From the NCBI GenBank assembly GCA_900471525.1, contig UCEZ01000001.1, forward strand, positions 1 through 64,000: a stretch of 64,000 nucleotides of DNA. Reading direction: 5' to 3'. Both the position numbers and the translations under genes were made by a program. The stretch's first letter is position 1, and each line of letters begins with the position of its first letter. The stretch is from Hyphomicrobiales bacterium (GTDB lineage Bacteria; Pseudomonadota; Alphaproteobacteria; Rhizobiales; Rhizobiaceae). Under the pieces are notes generated by a model, which was not told the DNA's origin, searched no databases, and was given only the letters and a program-made list of their open reading frames with translations. This document shows, one piece after another, positions 15,975-24,809 of the stretch.

Positions 15975-17231
15975 CTACGCGCCATACTCGGCCGCTTCCG
16001 GCGGCCAGCGGCCCGAGCGCGCGGCTGTGAGGAGTGCAAGCTCGCGGGCCTTTTTGCTTCGCTTTCGAGCGGGGTCATGATTTGCAAATTCCAGCATAAG
16101 AGCCAGACGCGCCGAGCGCACGGCATCGGCCAATCTTCTGCGGGGCGGATTGGCCAAAACTTGCCGGTAAATGTCCAATTGCAGATCAATGGCTCGCTGC
16201 AGGCTGAAACGATTGGTGACCACCTGTCGCCCAAAGGCGCCGAGCTCAATCCGGCGGGCAGCATCGACAACCAGTTCTTCGATTTGTCGCGCCAGCCGCT
16301 GTGCTCCTGGCCATCCGTCCCCCAGCCCATAGAAACCCTGTTTCAAAAACAGACTTAAGGTCTTCGGTTCGAAGATCTCGGAAAAAGCCTCCTCTCCCTG
16401 AACGATCAGCGGACGTCCGATCGCCAGGGCGCGCAATGCCGAACTTCCCATTCCAACCACGAGATCGGCGGCCGCATAGGCTGCCCTTGGGTCCATTTCC
16501 GCGCCCGGAAGAAGGACAACCTCCCGCCCGTGCCGGAGATTGACTGCCTTTGCCCGTGTTTCCAATGCCTCACGGGCGGGGCCGTCACCGACCAGGACGA
16601 GTTTCAACGGATGCAAACCGGCAAGGAGGTCGACGGCATCAATGGCCCGCACCAGGGCGTCAAGTTTGAGGTCGAGTGCGAGGCGCGAGACGCTGACGAT
16701 GAGAAAGTCATCCGTTGACGCGCTGTGTCTGCGGCGAAACTCGCTTCCGTCAATGCTTGGATTGTCCCGCCTGACATCTATGGGCGGCTCGATCACCCAG
16801 ACGTCGCTTCGCTGGACGCTGCGCGATTGCGCGCCGAGATCTGCCGTTCCCATGATCAGCGGCACGGACGCAGGAACATAGGGCATCACCTCCATGCTCA
16901 ATACCGTGCAGAGCAATGGCACGTTGAGGAAAAGCGAGGCACCAAAATAGGCATCGAGGCAGCTGGGCCATTCGTATGCGTGGATAAGGTCGATGCGGTT
17001 TTGACGGGCAATGGTGGCGATTTGCGCTATTCGAGACGGCGCGGGGCGATAGTGGAGCGGTCGAGCCGGAATGAAACGCAGCCCACGTTCGGCGATGTAA
17101 TCAACGAGTGGGCCTGGGATGCCATAGACGCTGACCTCGTGACCTGCGGCGGCGGCGCCGGCTGCAAGATCGATGGCGTTAATCTGACTGCCGCCGATCG
17201 AAAGGTCATGCGGATATACAAGAAGACGCAT
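15975..17231 (-). CDS. Family 4 (GT-B) glycosyltransferase
   Basis: 418 residues. The N-terminal acceptor domain starts MRLLVYPHDLSIGGSQINAIDLA, with the typical glycine-rich loop, and has IDLIHAYEW near residue 83. The donor domain holds DFLIVSVSRLALDLKLDALVRAI, KLVLVGDGPAREALE and the AAYAAADLVVGMGSSALRALAIGRPLIVQ stretch, where the usual E-x7-E motif is partly replaced (GMGSSALRALA). The last 60 residues are basic. A role in extending the lipid-linked repeat is expected; the sugar is unknown. Divergent from the amino-sugar operon at 17600. Confidence 0.85.
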   Translation of the reverse strand: MRLLVYPHDLSIGGSQINAIDLAAGAAAAGHEVSVYGIPGPLVDYIAERGLRFIPARPLHYRPAPSRIAQIATIARQNRIDLIHAYEWPSCLDAYFGASLFLNVPLLCTVLSMEVMPYVPASVPLIMGTADLGAQSRSVQRSDVWVIEPPIDVRRDNPSIDGSEFRRRHSASTDDFLIVSVSRLALDLKLDALVRAIDAVDLLAGLHPLKLVLVGDGPAREALETRAKAVNLRHGREVVLLPGAEMDPRAAYAAADLVVGMGSSALRALAIGRPLIVQGEEAFSEIFEPKTLSLFLKQGFYGLGDGWPGAQRLARQIEELVVDAARRIELGAFGRQVVTNRFSLQRAIDLQLDIYRQVLANPPRRRLADAVRSARLALMLEFANHDPARKRSKKARELALLTAARSGRWPPEAAEYGA

Positions 17232-17599
17232 CGTTTTCCTCTGCCTTTAGGCCTCTCCAGGCCGACGAACTTGTTCATGGCCGCAGGGAGCACGCATGGT
17301 CAGAGTTGCGTGGATGGTATGATCCCGCAAGCTCCCCCTTTGATTGAAGCATCTATGCCGTGGCGCGGAAGGCGGCAAGCATCCGCCGTAGGAGGCATCA
17401 ATGTTCCCTGCGCGGCTACGCCTTTCGAAGTGCGAATTACCGCATTTTGTTTCCTTTACTCGCCGGTCGAAAGGAACTCATTCTGAACGTGGAAGAATTC
17501 AAAAGTAACGCGGCATTCGACGATGTTTTAGCGAGAGAAATCGCCACATCGAGCCCATTTTGAATTCAGCGTCAATCGGGGATTTGGGGTCTTCGCCGC
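17232..17599. other. Divergent promoter region of the amino-sugar operon
   Basis: About 370 bases between the minus-strand family 4 glycosyltransferase gene and the plus-strand acetyltransferase gene. A 67-codon frame crosses it without a binding site and is not called. No strong dyad was seen; the 17430-17560 part is AT-richer and probably carries the operon promoter. Confidence 0.35.
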
Positions 17600-18103
17600 A
17601 TGATCGCATCGAGTGTCACCTTGGAGGAAGGGGTGGTGATTCATCACCCCGATCTGGTTAATCTTTACGGATGCAGGGTGGGGGCGGGTTCCCGTATCGG
17701 CACTTTCGTCGAGATCCAGAAAAACGCGGTTATCGGTCGAAACTGCAAGGTCTCCAGTCATTCCTTCATCTGCGAAGGCGTCACGATCGAAGACGGCGTC
17801 TTCATCGGCCACGGCGTCATGTTCACCAACGACCCATATCCGCGCGCCGTCAATTCCGACGGCGAGCTTGTGTCCGACGGTGAATGGGAGGTCGTTCCCA
17901 CCCTGGTCAAGCGCCAAGCCGCAATCGGCAGCAATGCCACGATCCTTCCGGGGTTGACGATTGGCGTGAGTGCCGTCGTCGGCGCCGGCGCCGTGGTGAC
18001 GAAAGACGTGCCCGACCGGGCAATCGTTGCAGGTGTTCCCGCCAAAATTGTCGGTCGTGCGCAGGATGCGCCGGCCAGCGTCCCTTTATCCAGGAGAGTA
18101 TGA
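17600..18103 (+). CDS. Hexapeptide-repeat N-acetyltransferase (WbpD/WlbB-like)
   Basis: 167 residues forming a left-handed beta-helix: short hexapeptide turns such as VVIHHP, VGAGSRIGTFVEI, AVIGRNCKVSSHSFI and VTIEDGVFIGHGVMFTNDPYPRAV, then AAIGSNATILPGLTIGVSAVVGAGAVVTKDV and the end AGVPAKIVGR. The GHGVMFTND loop is the usual acceptor-binding insert of sugar-nucleotide 3-N-acetyltransferases. It opens a plus-strand operon; its TGA overlaps the ATG of the next gene. With the oxidoreductase and aminotransferase that follow, it would acetylate the new 3-amino group of a nucleotide sugar. The exact sugar is not determined. Confidence 0.87.
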   Translation: MIASSVTLEEGVVIHHPDLVNLYGCRVGAGSRIGTFVEIQKNAVIGRNCKVSSHSFICEGVTIEDGVFIGHGVMFTNDPYPRAVNSDGELVSDGEWEVVPTLVKRQAAIGSNATILPGLTIGVSAVVGAGAVVTKDVPDRAIVAGVPAKIVGRAQDAPASVPLSRRV

Positions 18104-19140
18104 TGATCGGCATAGCGGTGATCGGCTACGGCTATTGGGGGCCGAACCTTGTCAGAAACATTGCTGAAGTCCCCGGCGCGCGGCTTCTCTACGTCTGCGA
18201 TCTCATGCCGGAACGGTTGACGACCGTTAAGGCGCGTTATCCGGCCGTGGAGATTACCAACGACTTTGAAGAGATCCTGCGTGATCCCCGTGTCGACGCA
18301 ATCGCAATCGCGACGCCCGTTTCGACCCATTTCAAACTTGCGATGAAAGCGATGATGGCCGGCAAGCACGTCTTCGTCGAAAAGCCGATGGCCTCGACGG
18401 TGGATGAGGCGCGCCGCATGGTCGACGAAGCCGCCCGCCGGCGCCTGATCCTCGCCGTAGACCATACGTTCGTGCATACCGGTGCCGTCCGCAAGATGCG
18501 TGAAGTCGTCGAAAACGGCCTTGGCGACATGTATTATTACGACTCGGTCAGGGTCAATCTCGGCCTGTTCCAGCACGATGTCAGCGTGATCTGGGACCTT
18601 GCCGTCCACGATCTCTCCATCATGGACTACGTGCTGCAGGAAAAGCCGGTGGCCGTTTCCGCGACCGGCATGAGCCATGTTGCCGGAGAACCGGAGAACA
18701 TCGCCTATCTCACTCTCTTTTTCGAAAGCAAGTTGATCGCTCACATCCATGTCAACTGGCTCGCGCCCGTCAAGGTGCGCCGCACGCTGATCGGTGGCAG
18801 CAACAAGATGATCGTCTATGACGACCTGGAGCCCAGCGAGAAGATCAAGATCTACGACAAGGGCATCACGTTGAACGGCAATCCGCAGCGAAATGGCGAG
18901 AAAGTCTACCAGATGCTGGTGGGCTACCGGACCGGCGACATGTACGCGCCACAGCTGGACATGACCGAGGCGTTGGGTCGCGAGCTCACCCAGTTCGTCG
19001 ATTGCGTGGAAAAAAGCCAGCAACCAATCGTCGATGGACATGCCGGCCTACGCGTTGTTCGCATTCTTGAAGCGGCAACCCAGTCGCTTGCGCAGCGCGG
19101 CCGCGTCGTCGAACTCGAACAGGCGAGGCGGATTGCATGA
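18100..19140 (+). CDS. Gfo/Idh/MocA oxidoreductase (WbpB/WlbA-like sugar-nucleotide 3-dehydrogenase)
   Basis: 346 residues; AGGAGAG precedes the ATG, which overlaps the stop of the acetyltransferase. The Rossmann half starts MMIGIAVIGYGYWGPNLVRN and has AIAIATPVSTHFKLA and the GKHVFVEKPMA motif with the nicotinamide-contacting EKP near residue 95. The C-terminal half has WDLAVHDLSIMDY, the His/Asp region used in catalysis by this family. It would oxidise C3 of a nucleotide sugar to the keto form used by the aminotransferase that starts at its own stop codon. Substrate assignment rests on context with neighbours. Confidence 0.88.
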   Translation: MMIGIAVIGYGYWGPNLVRNIAEVPGARLLYVCDLMPERLTTVKARYPAVEITNDFEEILRDPRVDAIAIATPVSTHFKLAMKAMMAGKHVFVEKPMASTVDEARRMVDEAARRRLILAVDHTFVHTGAVRKMREVVENGLGDMYYYDSVRVNLGLFQHDVSVIWDLAVHDLSIMDYVLQEKPVAVSATGMSHVAGEPENIAYLTLFFESKLIAHIHVNWLAPVKVRRTLIGGSNKMIVYDDLEPSEKIKIYDKGITLNGNPQRNGEKVYQMLVGYRTGDMYAPQLDMTEALGRELTQFVDCVEKSQQPIVDGHAGLRVVRILEAATQSLAQRGRVVELEQARRIA

Positions 19141-20243
19141 TTCCCTTTCTCGATTTGAAAGCGCAATACGCGTCGATCAAGGACGAGATCGATGCTGCCG
19201 TCCTGAGCGTACTCGCTTCGGCGCAATATGTGCTGGGTCCCGAGGTTGCCCAACTTGAAGAGGAGTTTGCGGCTTACTGCGACGCGAAACACGCCGTGGC
19301 CGTCAACACCGGCACAAGCGCGCTCCATCTGGCCTTGCTTGCCGCAGGCGTGGGGCCTCGCGATGAAGTCATCACCGTTCCGTTCACCTTCGTCGCGACG
19401 GTATCGGCGATCTGTTATGCCGGTGCAGTTCCGGTGTTCGTGGATGTCGAACCGGTCACGCTGACCATGGACCCGAGCAAACTCGAGGCGGCGATTACGC
19501 CGCGGACCAAGGCAATCGTACCTGTACACCTATACGGGCAGATGGCCGATATGGACGCGATCATGGCGGTTGCCAATCGCCACGGCATAGCCGTCATCGA
19601 AGACGCCTGCCAGGCCCATGGTGCGGAGTACAAGGGGCGTCGCGCGGGCAGCATAGGCGCATCCGGTTGTTTCAGCTTCTACCCGGGCAAGAACCTCGGT
19701 GCCTGCGGCGAGGGCGGCATCGTCGTCACCAACAATGATGCGCATGCCAAGACCATGCGCATGTTGCGGGACTGGGGTCAGGAGCGCCGCTACCACCATG
19801 TGTTGAAAGGGTTCAACTACCGCATGGACGGTATTCAGGGTGCGATCCTGCGCGTCAAACTTCGGCATCTGGACGTCTGGACCGCCGCGCGCCGCACCCA
19901 CGCAGCCCGCTATTCGTCGCTGCTCGCCAATCTGGACACCGTGGAGACGCCCGTCGAGGTCGCCTATCGGCGACACGTCTATCATATTTATGCCGTCCGC
20001 TGCCGCGACCGGGACGGTCTCCACCGCGCTCTGGAAGCCGAGGGTATTCAGTCCGGTCTGCATTATCCAATCCCTGTGCACCTCCAGAAAGCGCATGAAG
20101 ACCTCGGATACCGGCCGGGGGACTTTCCAGTATCGGAGGCCGCCGCCCGCACGGTTCTTTCGCTGCCGATCTATCCCGAAATGACGGCAAGACAGGTCGA
20201 ACAGGTGGTGGCAGCCATGGAGCACGACGCTTATGTCAGCTGA
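19137..20243 (+). CDS. DegT/DnrJ/EryC1/StrS aminotransferase (WbpE/WlbC-like)
   Basis: 368 residues with the type I PLP fold. It opens with IPFLDLKAQYASIKDEID, typical of 3-aminotransferases for nucleotide sugars. Further marks are VNTGTSALHLALLAAGV, VIEDACQAHGAEY (Asp pairing with PLP) and FSFYPGKNLGACGEGG, whose Lys binds PLP. It would aminate the 3-keto sugar made by the preceding oxidoreductase. The start overlaps the previous stop by ATGA, and its end overlaps the next gene by 11 bases, so translation is probably coupled. Confidence 0.9.
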   Translation: MIPFLDLKAQYASIKDEIDAAVLSVLASAQYVLGPEVAQLEEEFAAYCDAKHAVAVNTGTSALHLALLAAGVGPRDEVITVPFTFVATVSAICYAGAVPVFVDVEPVTLTMDPSKLEAAITPRTKAIVPVHLYGQMADMDAIMAVANRHGIAVIEDACQAHGAEYKGRRAGSIGASGCFSFYPGKNLGACGEGGIVVTNNDAHAKTMRMLRDWGQERRYHHVLKGFNYRMDGIQGAILRVKLRHLDVWTAARRTHAARYSSLLANLDTVETPVEVAYRRHVYHIYAVRCRDRDGLHRALEAEGIQSGLHYPIPVHLQKAHEDLGYRPGDFPVSEAAARTVLSLPIYPEMTARQVEQVVAAMEHDAYVS

Positions 20244-20937
20244 TATCACGTCCATTGCGCGGATCGTTCAAGCGGTTCATGGCCGCCGCGAAATCCCGGA
20301 GGATCCGGGCTTCCAGCGTGAACTCTGCGCCGAACTCAAACGATCTTACGGTGCCGCTGGCCTCGTCGAACTCTATGGCCGCTTTTCAGCCGGTGACGGC
20401 TACGTCGATGCCTTGATGCGCAAAGCGATCTGGCAAGCCGTAGCGCGCCGGTGCGGACCCGGTCTTCAAATCGGCAGCGGCGCCGGCTTCAAGCATCCTG
20501 AAACATTCGAGATCGGCGGTGGCGTTTTCATTGGCGCTCAGGCCTATATCCAGGGCCGCTACGACGGAACATGCGTGATCGGCGACAATGTCTGGATCGG
20601 TCCGCAAGCATATATGGATGCGCGCGACCTGGTGATCGAGGAATGTGTCGGTTGGGGGCCTGGCGCCAAGATTCTTGGCTCCAGCCATACTGCCATTCCG
20701 GTCGACGTGCCGATCATCCGCACGGATCTCGAAATCAAGCCGGTCCGCATTGGTGCTTGGGCGGATATCGGAACGAACGCGACGATCCTTCCTGGCGTGA
20801 CGATCGGCAAGGGCGCGATCGTTGGCGCGGGAGCAGTTGTCGTTTCCGATGTCGCTCCGTTCTCGGTCGTTGCGGGGGTTCCTGCGAAATTCCTGCGTTG
20901 GCGAAACGATAGCGATACGACGCCGGCCACATCCTGA
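20233..20937 (+). CDS. Second hexapeptide-repeat acyltransferase
   Basis: 234 residues. About 70 N-terminal residues are helical, then the left-handed helix follows: IGSGAGFKHPETFEIGGGVF, QAYIQGRYDGTCVIGDNVWI, LGSSHTAIP (the catalytic His region, near residue 156), IGAWADIGTNATILPGVTIG and GAGAVVVSDVAPFSVVAGVPAK. It belongs to the WbbJ/LacA-like O- or N-acyltransferases. Being one of two acyltransferases in one operon, it probably acylates a different position or a different sugar than the enzyme at 17600. It overlaps the aminotransferase gene. Confidence 0.85.
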   Translation: MSADITSIARIVQAVHGRREIPEDPGFQRELCAELKRSYGAAGLVELYGRFSAGDGYVDALMRKAIWQAVARRCGPGLQIGSGAGFKHPETFEIGGGVFIGAQAYIQGRYDGTCVIGDNVWIGPQAYMDARDLVIEECVGWGPGAKILGSSHTAIPVDVPIIRTDLEIKPVRIGAWADIGTNATILPGVTIGKGAIVGAGAVVVSDVAPFSVVAGVPAKFLRWRNDSDTTPATS

Positions 20938-20954
20938 AACGTTAGGGGCAGACA

Positions 20955-21932
20955 ATGAAAGACAAGCGGGTTCTCATTACTGGCGGCGCCGGTCTCGTTG
21001 GATCGCACATCGCCGATCTCGTTGCGCTGGAACAGCCGCGCGAAATCCTGATCCTCGACAATTTCGTGCGTGGCCGACGGGAAAATCTCGCGCAGGCGTC
21101 CGCCACCTTTCCGTTGACCATCATCGAGGGGGACATTCGCGATCGCGCTTTGCTGGCGAAGCACTTCGAGGGTGTCGATATTGTCTTCCACCAGGCGGCG
21201 ATCCGGATCACGCAATGCGCCGAAGAACCCCGCCTCGCGTTCGACGTTCTGGCAGGGGGGACATTCAATGTTCTCGAAGCGGCCGTCAAAGCGAAGGTGG
21301 AAAAGGTGATCGCCGCCTCCTCGGCGTCCGTTCTCGGGCTTGCCGACAGTTTTCCGACGACCGAGGAACATCATCCCTACAACAACCGGACGATCTACGG
21401 CGCCGCGAAGACTTTCAATGAAGGGCTGTTGCGCAGCTTCGCCGAAATGTACGGCTTGAACTACGTCGCCCTGCGCTACTTCAACGTCTACGGTCCGCGC
21501 ATGGACGTCTATGGTGCCTATACGGAGGTGCTCATCCGGTGGATGGAGCGTTTAGCCGCCGGCTTGCCGCCAATCATCAATGGAGATGGCAGCCAGACAA
21601 TGGACTTCGTCCACATTCACGATATCGCGCGGGCAAACATGCTTGCTGCGAAAGCTGATGTGACGGACGAGGTCTTCAACGTCGCCAGCGGTACCGAGAC
21701 CAGTCTTCTGGAACTCGCACAGCTGTTGACCGGCGTCATGAAGGCGTCGCTGGAACCGCAGCATCAAGAAGCGCGCAAGGTGAATGCCGTGACGCGCCGG
21801 CTCGCCGACACGAGCAAAGCCGAGCGTCTCCTGGGCTTCAAGGCGCAGGTGACTCTTGAAGACGGTCTTCGCGGTCTCGTCGATTGGTGGCGCCAGGAGA
21901 TGGCGCTCGAGGCCGGGGGGAAAGCCGCATGA
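20955..21932 (+). CDS. NAD-dependent sugar epimerase/dehydratase (extended SDR)
   Basis: 325 residues. The nucleotide-binding start is KRVLITGGAGLVGSHIADLV (GxxGxxG), with VFHQAA near residue 78. The catalytic set is visible: Ser in ASSASVLG and YGAAK (Tyr-x3-Lys) near 145-149. ALRYFNVYGPRM and DFVHIHDIARANM are family blocks. It resembles GalE- and WbpP-like 4-epimerases or 4,6-dehydratases acting on nucleotide sugars. It begins 17 bases after the acyltransferase and shares ATGA with the following aminotransferase. With that enzyme it may supply a keto or epimerised sugar for amination. Confidence 0.88.
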   Translation: MKDKRVLITGGAGLVGSHIADLVALEQPREILILDNFVRGRRENLAQASATFPLTIIEGDIRDRALLAKHFEGVDIVFHQAAIRITQCAEEPRLAFDVLAGGTFNVLEAAVKAKVEKVIAASSASVLGLADSFPTTEEHHPYNNRTIYGAAKTFNEGLLRSFAEMYGLNYVALRYFNVYGPRMDVYGAYTEVLIRWMERLAAGLPPIINGDGSQTMDFVHIHDIARANMLAAKADVTDEVFNVASGTETSLLELAQLLTGVMKASLEPQHQEARKVNAVTRRLADTSKAERLLGFKAQVTLEDGLRGLVDWWRQEMALEAGGKAA

Positions 21933-23116
21933 ACCCGGTGCTTCCTCAGATTCCAGTTGCCAAGCCCCTCCTCGATGAGATGGAGGTCGAGGCAGTCCGG
22001 CGGGTCGTGTTGTCCGGATGGGTGACGCAAGGCCCCGAGGTCGCCGCTTTTGAAAACGAGTTCGCAGCCTTCGTTCAGGCCGATCACGCCTGTGCGGTTT
22101 CAAACTGCACGACGGCGCTGCATCTGGCGCTGAAGGCTGTCGGCATCAGCGCCGGCGACGAAGTGATAACCGTCAGCCATACATTCGTCGCGACGGCGAA
22201 TGCCATCCGCTATTGCGGAGGCATCCCCGTGTTCGTCGATGTCGAAGCCAACGGATTCAACATCGATCCGGACCTCATCGCGGCGGAAATCACGCCACGA
22301 ACGAAAGCGATCCTGTGCGTGCATCAGCTCGGCATGCCCTGCGATCTTGCTGGGATCGTCGAGATCGGCCGGGAAAATGGTATTCCGGTCATCGAAGATG
22401 CGGCTTGCGCGACGGGAAGCGAGATACTCTGGGACGGCCAATGGGAAAAGATCGGCCGGCCGCGCGGTGATATTGCCTGCTTTTCGTTTCACCCGCGCAA
22501 GGTCGTTACGACCGGTGACGGGGGCATGCTGACCACAGCAAACGCCGAATATGACCGCAAGTTCCGCCTGTGGCGGCAGCATGGCATGAGCGTTCCCGAT
22601 ACGGTTCGCCATGGTTCACGGCACGTCATCTACGAGGGATATCCCGAACTCGGCTACAATTACCGCATGACCGATCTGCAGGCCGCCATGGGCCGGGTGC
22701 AGCTGACGCGGCTGCCGGAACTCATTGCGCGACGGCGCCATCTTGCCGAACTCTATCGCCAGGAGCTTTGCGACGTCCCTTGGCTCGAGGTGCCCGCTGA
22801 GCCCGCCTGGGCACGCAGCAACTGGCAGAGCTATTGCGTCAAGCTTCCGCCGTGGCTCGACCAGCGGGATACGATGCAGGCCTTGCTCGACAGGGGTATT
22901 TCGACCCGGCGCGGCATCATGAACATCCATCGTGAAGGCGCGTATGCGGACATGGCGTCGCATCGGGTGGCCAAAGGCCAACTGCCCCGAAGCGTGGCGG
23001 CGCAGGAGGGAGCGATCATTCTGCCGCTGTTTGCGCAGATGGCAGATGAAGAGGTGTTGTTTGTCGCTGAGGCGCTCCGCGATATGTGCATCGACAGGCG
23101 CGCAGCGATTGCATGA
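21929..23116 (+). CDS. Second DegT/DnrJ/EryC1/StrS aminotransferase
   Basis: 395 residues from the ATG at 21929. PVAKPLLDEMEVEAVRRVVLSGWVTQGPEV is the perosamine/4-aminotransferase style of start. PLP-site marks are SNCTTALHLALKAVG, VIEDAACATGS and ACFSFHPRKVVTTGDGGML, with the Schiff-base Lys. The opening differs clearly from the aminotransferase at 19137, so they should act on different keto sugars (likely a 4-keto substrate here). It ends the operon; the next gene is convergent. The dTDP-4-keto-6-deoxyglucose from the rml genes is one possible substrate, which is inference. Confidence 0.9.
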   Translation: MNPVLPQIPVAKPLLDEMEVEAVRRVVLSGWVTQGPEVAAFENEFAAFVQADHACAVSNCTTALHLALKAVGISAGDEVITVSHTFVATANAIRYCGGIPVFVDVEANGFNIDPDLIAAEITPRTKAILCVHQLGMPCDLAGIVEIGRENGIPVIEDAACATGSEILWDGQWEKIGRPRGDIACFSFHPRKVVTTGDGGMLTTANAEYDRKFRLWRQHGMSVPDTVRHGSRHVIYEGYPELGYNYRMTDLQAAMGRVQLTRLPELIARRRHLAELYRQELCDVPWLEVPAEPAWARSNWQSYCVKLPPWLDQRDTMQALLDRGISTRRGIMNIHREGAYADMASHRVAKGQLPRSVAAQEGAIILPLFAQMADEEVLFVAEALRDMCIDRRAAIA

Positions 23117-23294
23117 CCTCTCGGTCGCAGCGATCAGCTTGAAAATCAACCATCCGTATTCAAGATGGGCGTGTGCCCCTCTACGTTGCGCGCCCCGCAG
23201 ACGCGGTAGGCACCTCCGCGAAGGCGAGTTGACGAGCTGATTTTGCAGGCGTGCGTGACATGATGCCAGGCGGCTTCACGTGCTTGGCGACCAA

Positions 23295-24803
23295 TCAAAC
23301 CGATCTCAGCACCCATTTTCTGATCGGCAGCGGAAGCAACTCCGGCGGCAAAAGACCCATCAGCATTTTCAGGGAGTACAGTCCGCTCAACAGGACGGCC
23401 AGTGACCCCAATGCGGTGGCTTGCCAGAATGGCAGGACCAGCGTCGCGCCGAATATCAGTCCTGACGAGGCAAGAAAGATAAGCCCGATCCTGACGTTGG
23501 CGGCGGACCAACGGAACCCAGTGAGCTTTCGCGCGAAAAAGTAGATGAGAATGCTGTGCCAGAGATAGAGCCCAAAGAATGCCGCCGCGGAGCCGACCAG
23601 CCCGAATTTCGAAACCAGCAACCAGGCTAGGCCGATGTGCACCACCGTCGCGGCGACTTCCGTCCAGAAGAAAATGGCCTGCTCGCCCTTCGCCAGCACG
23701 ATGAAGCCCATCGGCCAGGCTATGATCCGAAGCAGCATTCCAAGGCAGATCCAGCGCAGGAGATCGGCCGCGCCATAGAATTCGGGAGAATAGAACAGTC
23801 GCATGACGAGCGGCGCAAATGTCAGCGTCGCGAGTACCCCGGGGCCGGCAAGCAGGATGCTAACCCGTGCCTGCTCGTTGACCATGCGGTTGCACGCGGC
23901 ATGATCACCTGAAATCGCGGTGAGGCGCGGATAGAAGTCGGTACCCATGGCCTGCAGGATGAAGCCCGCGTAAAGACTGCCGAGCGCCCAGGCGGCCTGA
24001 TACAGTCCCGCGGCGGTAATGCCGCCGTGCTGCAGCACGATGATGCGGACGATATAGGCGCTGGCAAGGGTGAGCAAACCGCTGACCATGAAAACGAAGC
24101 CCAGTTTCACCAATCCGGCCAGTTCCTGCCTGAACTCCGGGGTGGACAAATTGGTCGGACTTTGGAGCATTTTTCGGCTGTACCACCAGGAGGTGAAGAG
24201 GGTGACAGCGGCGACAGCCACGAGAGACGGTGCAATCCCTTCGGCACCGAAGATGTAGACAAGGGGTATGGTGATCACGGTCGTGAAAAATGCTGCAAGC
24301 ACGTTGATACGGGCGAGAGTTGAGATTTCTCTCATTCCCTGGATCAACGCGGTCTGACCCGCTGAAGCCAATCGAAAGAAAATGGCAAGCGAGAGGAATG
24401 CGACGCCGATGGCATGTTGGTGGTCGCCAAAGGTGAAGCGCGCGACAGGGAAGGCCAGAGCCGCGAGCATGAGCGTGCCAAGAAGGCCGAGCACGATGGA
24501 TATTCGTTGAAGAACGAAGGCGGTCCGCGCAATCCTGCCGGAATCCCCGGTTCCAACCGCTTCGGCAATTTGACGAACGCCGCTGGACTGAATGCCAAGC
24601 CCCGCAAACGTCTGGGCGATGTCGACGATCGAACTGTAAATGCCCATCAGCCCGACGCCTTCGGGTCCAAGGATGAGAGCCACTGCCTTGTTGCGGATGA
24701 TGGAAAAACCCACGGTCACAAGTGACGAGCCGCCGATCAGGACCGTCGACTTGAGAATCTGCGTATAGGTTTGTCCCTCTGTCGGGATTTCGCGCACGGT
24801 CAT
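23295..24803 (-). CDS. Oligosaccharide flippase (Wzx/O-antigen translocase family)
   Basis: 502 residues with about twelve to fourteen hydrophobic segments across the whole length and almost no soluble part. The start (TQILKSTVLIGGSSLVTVGFSIIRNKAVALILGPEGVGLMGIYSSI) is characteristic of the WzxE-like O-antigen translocases. It would flip the finished lipid-linked repeat across the inner membrane. It lies 6 bases after rmlD and is the last gene of the minus-strand operon exoF-like/rmlACBD. A polymerase (Wzy) that normally accompanies such a flippase is not seen in the window. Confidence 0.9.
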   Translation of the reverse strand: MTVREIPTEGQTYTQILKSTVLIGGSSLVTVGFSIIRNKAVALILGPEGVGLMGIYSSIVDIAQTFAGLGIQSSGVRQIAEAVGTGDSGRIARTAFVLQRISIVLGLLGTLMLAALAFPVARFTFGDHQHAIGVAFLSLAIFFRLASAGQTALIQGMREISTLARINVLAAFFTTVITIPLVYIFGAEGIAPSLVAVAAVTLFTSWWYSRKMLQSPTNLSTPEFRQELAGLVKLGFVFMVSGLLTLASAYIVRIIVLQHGGITAAGLYQAAWALGSLYAGFILQAMGTDFYPRLTAISGDHAACNRMVNEQARVSILLAGPGVLATLTFAPLVMRLFYSPEFYGAADLLRWICLGMLLRIIAWPMGFIVLAKGEQAIFFWTEVAATVVHIGLAWLLVSKFGLVGSAAAFFGLYLWHSILIYFFARKLTGFRWSAANVRIGLIFLASSGLIFGATLVLPFWQATALGSLAVLLSGLYSLKMLMGLLPPELLPLPIRKWVLRSV

Positions 24804-24809
24804 CGATAT

